Below, in pieces: positions 6,948 through 9,216 of a DNA stretch of 9,216 nt. The number at the start of each line of letters is the position of its first letter. The first letter of the stretch is position 1. The position numbers and the translations under genes were made by a program. Below the pieces are notes generated by a model, which worked only from the letters and a program-made list of their open reading frames with translations, was not told the DNA's origin and did no database searches. The DNA comes from an uncultured Clostridia bacterium. Lineage in GTDB: Bacteria > Bacillota > Clostridia > Christensenellales > Pumilibacteraceae. The stretch covers positions 1-9,216 of the forward strand of contig CAKQVV010000062.1 of assembly GCA_934277845.1 (NCBI GenBank), written 5' to 3'.

Positions 6948-7583
6948 CGCAGCGCCTGCCGCAACGGCGATAGCCGCGTCGGCAACTGCAAAGAGATTGT
7001 ACACGAAACTGTAGCTCCATGCTCCCCAACCTTCCCATGCATATTCTTTAAAGAAGATCGCGCCGGAAAGAACGTGGCTGGTGTAGCGGACGACAATGTA
7101 CATAACCGCGCCAATAAATAAGCCGATGTGAGACGGCATCGTGCTTTTATTTTCGGAAAGCAAAGCGTTGTACTTGTCGCGGCGGAAGGGAAACACGCTT
7201 AGCAGAATAAGCGCGAGATAGGGGATAAAGTAGTCGAGAATAACCTGAAACGGGTGAAGTAAGTACGGATTCTGCATGAATTGCAACAGCGTGAATGCGA
7301 TGCATACGGGCAAACTCTTTTTGAATCCCTGGTAGTGGCAGTACAGCATGATCGGCAGTACCGACGCCGGGGTGATGGTTCCGCCCTGCGGAAGCTCATA
7401 TCCGAAGAACGAGAGCGAGAATGAAGCGGCGATGCACACTGCGCCGAAAGTCAGGTCGCGGGTAGTGGATTTTTGCGCCGCTTTTTTGTTAAGCGCGCTT
7501 GAAACCGCGAACGCAACGATTACGCCGACTATTACGATAAAAATCGATAACAGTACGAGCCAGTTTTCTTTAAACCATTCCAT
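6831..7583 (-). CDS. thiT: ThiT, thiamine-binding S component of an ECF transporter
   Basis: The membrane substrate-binding subunit that captures thiamine for a shared ECF energising module (two ATPases and EcfT, not in this window). Family marks in the 250-aa protein are L64-P-Q-G-G-T-I-T-P-A-S near the first core helices, N105-P-Y-L-L-H-P-F-Q-V-I-L-D-Y, and H170-V-L-S-G-A-I-F-F-K-E-Y-A-W-E-G-W-G leading to Y191 and N196, spaced as in the thiamine site of this family. Characterised ThiT proteins are nearer 180-200 aa. The extra length is an N-terminal hydrophobic segment (about 9-30) and a polar tail (225-250) with cysteines at 232, 236 and 246. ATG 7583 has a strong AAAGGAG, 7 nt away. A TPP riboswitch and terminator precede it, fitting repression when thiamine pyrophosphate is plentiful. 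The last 38 codons lie antisense to the ftsW 3' end, and no terminator is seen downstream. Confidence 0.93.
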   Translation of the reverse strand: MEWFKENWLVLLSIFIVIVGVIVAFAVSSALNKKAAQKSTTRDLTFGAVCIAASFSLSFFGYELPQGGTITPASVLPIMLYCHYQGFKKSLPVCIAFTLLQFMQNPYLLHPFQVILDYFIPYLALILLSVFPFRRDKYNALLSENKSTMPSHIGLFIGAVMYIVVRYTSHVLSGAIFFKEYAWEGWGAWSYSFVYNLFAVADAAIAVAAGAALLANKAFDTFMAKSFHAEKCTDACAKDDEGAGTCTDER

Positions 7584-7605
7584 TATAAAACTCCTTTAAT
7601 ACCAC

Positions 7606-7637
7606 CGAAAAACCCACCGCGGAAAGTACGGTGGGTT
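7606..7637 (-). terminator. Riboswitch-controlled intrinsic terminator in the thiT leader
   Basis: On the minus strand a perfect 9-bp stem AACCCACCG / CGGTGGGTT (7637-7629 with 7619-7611) encloses a 9-nt loop and runs into a five-base U tract (TTTTT, 7610-7606, counting past the stem's own final Ts). It lies between the TPP aptamer and the thiT Shine-Dalgarno, the standard place for the expression platform of a transcription-terminating riboswitch. Confidence 0.85.
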
Positions 7638-7673
7638 GCTTTTAATCTGCTTGCATTGAAAATATTTACAGAC

Positions 7674-7764
7674 AGCTTCCCTACGCGAGTACTGACTCAC
7701 AGGTTCAAAGGGACAGTCCGGACACACGGCACATCTCAGCAACATTTTCGTTGCGCCCCTAGCG
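7674..7764 (-). promoter_or_regulatory. TPP riboswitch (THI element) controlling thiT
   Basis: Read on the minus strand, all the conserved THI-box blocks appear in order. They are CTAGGGGCGC (7762-7753), a P3 stem GCAAC/GTTGC, GCTGAGA (7740-7734), CCCTTTGAACCT (7712-7701), a small hairpin GAGT/ACTC, and GCGTAGGGAA (7686-7677). The first block has C where GGGGTGC is more common. The aptamer senses thiamine pyrophosphate. With the terminator downstream it should stop transcription before thiT when TPP is bound. Outer P1 pairing is imperfect by eye, so the ends are approximate. Confidence 0.95.
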
Positions 7765-7775
7765 GTATCGGATTT

Positions 7776-7805
7776 ATTATAATACGCCGGCATCGATATT
7801 GTCAA
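7776..7805 (-). promoter_or_regulatory. Promoter of the riboswitch-thiT transcript
   Basis: On the minus strand a perfect TTGACA (7805-7800) and a perfect TATAAT (7781-7776) are separated by 18 nt. Transcription would begin near 7769, just ahead of the TPP aptamer. Its -35 stands back-to-back with the plus-strand promoter, with 17 nt between the two -35 boxes. Confidence 0.85.
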
Positions 7806-7822
7806 GCAAGTCGATTATTCTG

Positions 7823-7851
7823 TTGCAATTATTTTCATAAGGGTGTATAAT
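7823..7851 (+). promoter_or_regulatory. Promoter of the two unidentified membrane-protein genes
   Basis: TTGCAA (7823-7828) and a perfect TATAAT (7846-7851) have the ideal 17-nt spacer. The predicted transcription start is about 7857-7859. The box overlaps the GTG at 7843, the longest possible start of the following frame, which argues that translation begins further in. Confidence 0.75.
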
Positions 7852-7872
7852 AAACTTGTGAAATACGTCAGG

Positions 7873-8688
7873 ATGACATTGAAATATTTATTTCCGCATA
7901 TTTTGCGGTTGCTTACACTGTCGATCGTGCCTGCGGCGGTTGTCGCGTTTTTTATGCAGCCTGCCGGCTTCGGACTTATCATACCGACCGAAGCCGTTTC
8001 CGGTATCGAAAAGTTTTCGGATATATTCTTTCTGGTATTCAAGCGCGAACTGATTACCGACTATCCATATATGATCCCGGTCGGCTTAATCCTGATGCTT
8101 TTGTGTATAAGTTACACTATGGGAATTGAAGAGCGGCATTTCAAGACGGGAAAGCTCACTTTCCGTCAATTGTTTTCCACGCTTAACAACTGCGTTCCGC
8201 CGGTCATTAAAGTTTTTTCGCTAATTGTCGTGATCTACGTTGTGTACAAAATTTTGGTCGTGTGCGTGCTTACGTTGTTTGTTTTTATACTTGAAAATCT
8301 CGGCGCGGCAACACTGTGGGTGACCGTAGTCGTGGGGATATTGTCGGCACTGGGGTTTATCGCGTTGCTGGTGACCGTACGTCCGCTTATGTTCACGTCG
8401 GCAACGATGCTGATTTACGGTTATTCGTTCAAAGATGCTTTCTCCGCGGCGATAGGACTTGACGGTGCTGGCGACAAAACGGCACTGAGTTTCGCGCTTA
8501 TTTTACCGTTTCTTATTTATTTGGTCGTAAGTACCGTCATGGTAGGTTTGGCTGTGCCGGCTTTGATTCAGTCAATAGTGAACAGCGTGTTTATCGCGCT
8601 CATTATGCAGTACGTCACCACGTACGTTCTCGTCGCAATGTTCGAACTTTCCGGCATCGAGCGTCGCGACTGCAAAAAATACTACTGA
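7873..8688 (+). CDS. Polytopic membrane protein of unknown function
   Basis: I do not recognise this family. From ATG 7873 the protein has 271 aa and about six hydrophobic segments (near 12-28, 67-82, 114-139, 147-168, 205-224 and 228-256), so it should be an integral membrane protein. The loops are short. The one at 83-110 is polar and basic (E-E-R-H-F-K-T-G-K), and the C-terminus is charged (E-R-R-D-C-K-K-Y-Y). There is no ATPase, protease or transferase motif, and no cleavable signal peptide. The start is uncertain. The frame is open from GTG 7843, but that codon overlaps the -10 box. GTG 7858 sits at the predicted transcription start. ATG 7873 lacks a good Shine-Dalgarno. TTG 7879 has a weak AGGA five bases upstream. 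The stop is followed at once by another membrane-protein gene, so the two are probably one operon. Confidence 0.8.
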   Translation: MTLKYLFPHILRLLTLSIVPAAVVAFFMQPAGFGLIIPTEAVSGIEKFSDIFFLVFKRELITDYPYMIPVGLILMLLCISYTMGIEERHFKTGKLTFRQLFSTLNNCVPPVIKVFSLIVVIYVVYKILVVCVLTLFVFILENLGAATLWVTVVVGILSALGFIALLVTVRPLMFTSATMLIYGYSFKDAFSAAIGLDGAGDKTALSFALILPFLIYLVVSTVMVGLAVPALIQSIVNSVFIALIMQYVTTYVLVAMFELSGIERRDCKKYY

Positions 8689-8698
8689 GGAGGCCGGT

Positions 8699-9216
8699 AT
8701 GTCGTTTAAGAACGCTGTCAAATTATTACTGTCGAAATTCCGATACGTCTGGGCGATACTGGCTTATCTTACGGTCATGTTTATCGTACTTCTCAGTTTG
8801 GGACTGACGTTTCTTTTGCCGGTATTCCGCGCCTTTGCGTCGGCGGGAGTGGGTGATATGCTCAACACCGCGCTGATAACGTTTTTGAACGGCGGAACGA
8901 TTTTGGGACTTTTTACGGCGTTCGGAGAAGTACTTGTCACCGTAAAAAACATATTTGCAACGGATTCCAGAACGTTTGTCAATTCAATGCTGTTCGTTGT
9001 ACTTGTGGCTACTGTCGCCTATCGTTTTATTATGGGACTTTATGAATTGCCGCTCGTCAGTGTGATTCAGGGGTTTATGAGTGATAATGCGAGATATTCG
9101 TACATGACGAAATACGTTTCCTTTTTCGGTATGTCGGTCAGATTCTCGCTCGTAAAAATGCTGGTAATGACGATTTACGATTCGGTTATGTATTATCTTA
9201 TGTTTTGTATAGCAAA
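8699..9216 (+). CDS. Second unidentified membrane protein, 3' end beyond the window
   Basis: An open frame of 172 complete codons runs to the last base without a stop, so the gene is cut by the window edge. ATG 8699 has a very strong Shine-Dalgarno, GAGGAGG (8687-8693), which overlaps the TGA stop of the preceding gene and sits 5 nt from the start. This indicates one operon with coupled translation. The protein begins with a basic amphipathic stretch (K-N-A-V-K-L-L-L-S-K-F-R), then hydrophobic segments at about 18-42 and 96-116 and the start of a third near 147-170. The glycine-rich, moderately hydrophobic stretch at about 49-83 may be a further helix or a re-entrant loop. No catalytic motif is visible. 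I cannot name the family. Membrane nature and pairing with the upstream gene suggest a two-component membrane complex, but that is inference. Confidence 0.78.
   Translation, partial: MSFKNAVKLLLSKFRYVWAILAYLTVMFIVLLSLGLTFLLPVFRAFASAGVGDMLNTALITFLNGGTILGLFTAFGEVLVTVKNIFATDSRTFVNSMLFVVLVATVAYRFIMGLYELPLVSVIQGFMSDNARYSYMTKYVSFFGMSVRFSLVKMLVMTIYDSVMYYLMFCIA

Noticed and set aside
6737..7114. A 125-codon minus-strand frame overlapping the thiT 3' end and ftsW.
   Set aside because: It is a second frame inside the region already explained by ThiT and FtsW, with no ribosome binding site and no recognisable motif.
1..9216. Search for mobile elements, CRISPR arrays, tRNA, long direct repeats or an integration site, because a riboswitch unit abuts a cell-wall cluster.
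   Set aside because: No spaced repeats, no terminal inverted repeats, no transposase or integrase and no tRNA-like sequence. Composition and codon use look even across the junction.

Overview
The window looks like chromosomal DNA from an uncultured Bacillota (Firmicutes), most likely class Clostridia. The signs are a dcw (division and cell wall) cluster opening with a PASTA-bearing class B penicillin-binding protein, a meso-diaminopimelate-type MurE, clear purine-rich Shine-Dalgarno sites, sigma-A-like promoters, frequent TTG/GTG starts, and a thiT gene for an ECF-type thiamine transporter behind a TPP riboswitch. Base composition is moderate and even. I see no insertion sequence, phage gene, CRISPR array, tRNA or rRNA.

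Bases 1-6947 (+ strand) are peptidoglycan and septum genes: an FtsI/SpoVD-family transpeptidase (TTG start at 33), a hairpin terminator and a fresh promoter, then a tight run murE - mraY - murD - ftsW. murE and mraY overlap by 1 nt, mraY and murD are 74 nt apart, and murD and ftsW overlap by 17 nt. MurE adds the third residue to the UDP-MurNAc peptide, MurD adds D-Glu, MraY moves the finished pentapeptide onto the lipid carrier (lipid I), and FtsW with the class B PBP polymerises and crosslinks the glycan at the septum. murF, often found between murE and mraY, is absent here. murG does not follow ftsW.

Bases 6831-7805 (- strand) are a thiamine-uptake unit: promoter, TPP aptamer, intrinsic terminator, Shine-Dalgarno site, then thiT, the substrate-binding membrane subunit of an ECF transporter. 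Its last 38 codons plus stop run antisense through the conserved 3' end of ftsW (117 bp convergent overlap, codon boundaries aligned). This is the most unusual structural point in the window.

Bases 7823-9216 (+ strand) hold a promoter back-to-back with the thiT promoter, followed by two adjacent genes for polytopic membrane proteins I do not recognise. The second runs off the window end. No stretch over 300 bases lacks a gene. The longest gap, about 290 nt between the thiT start and the first unknown gene, is nearly filled by the riboswitch, the terminator and the two promoters.

I did not find a convincing undescribed multi-gene system. The best leads are the ftsW/thiT antisense overlap and the unidentified membrane-protein pair.
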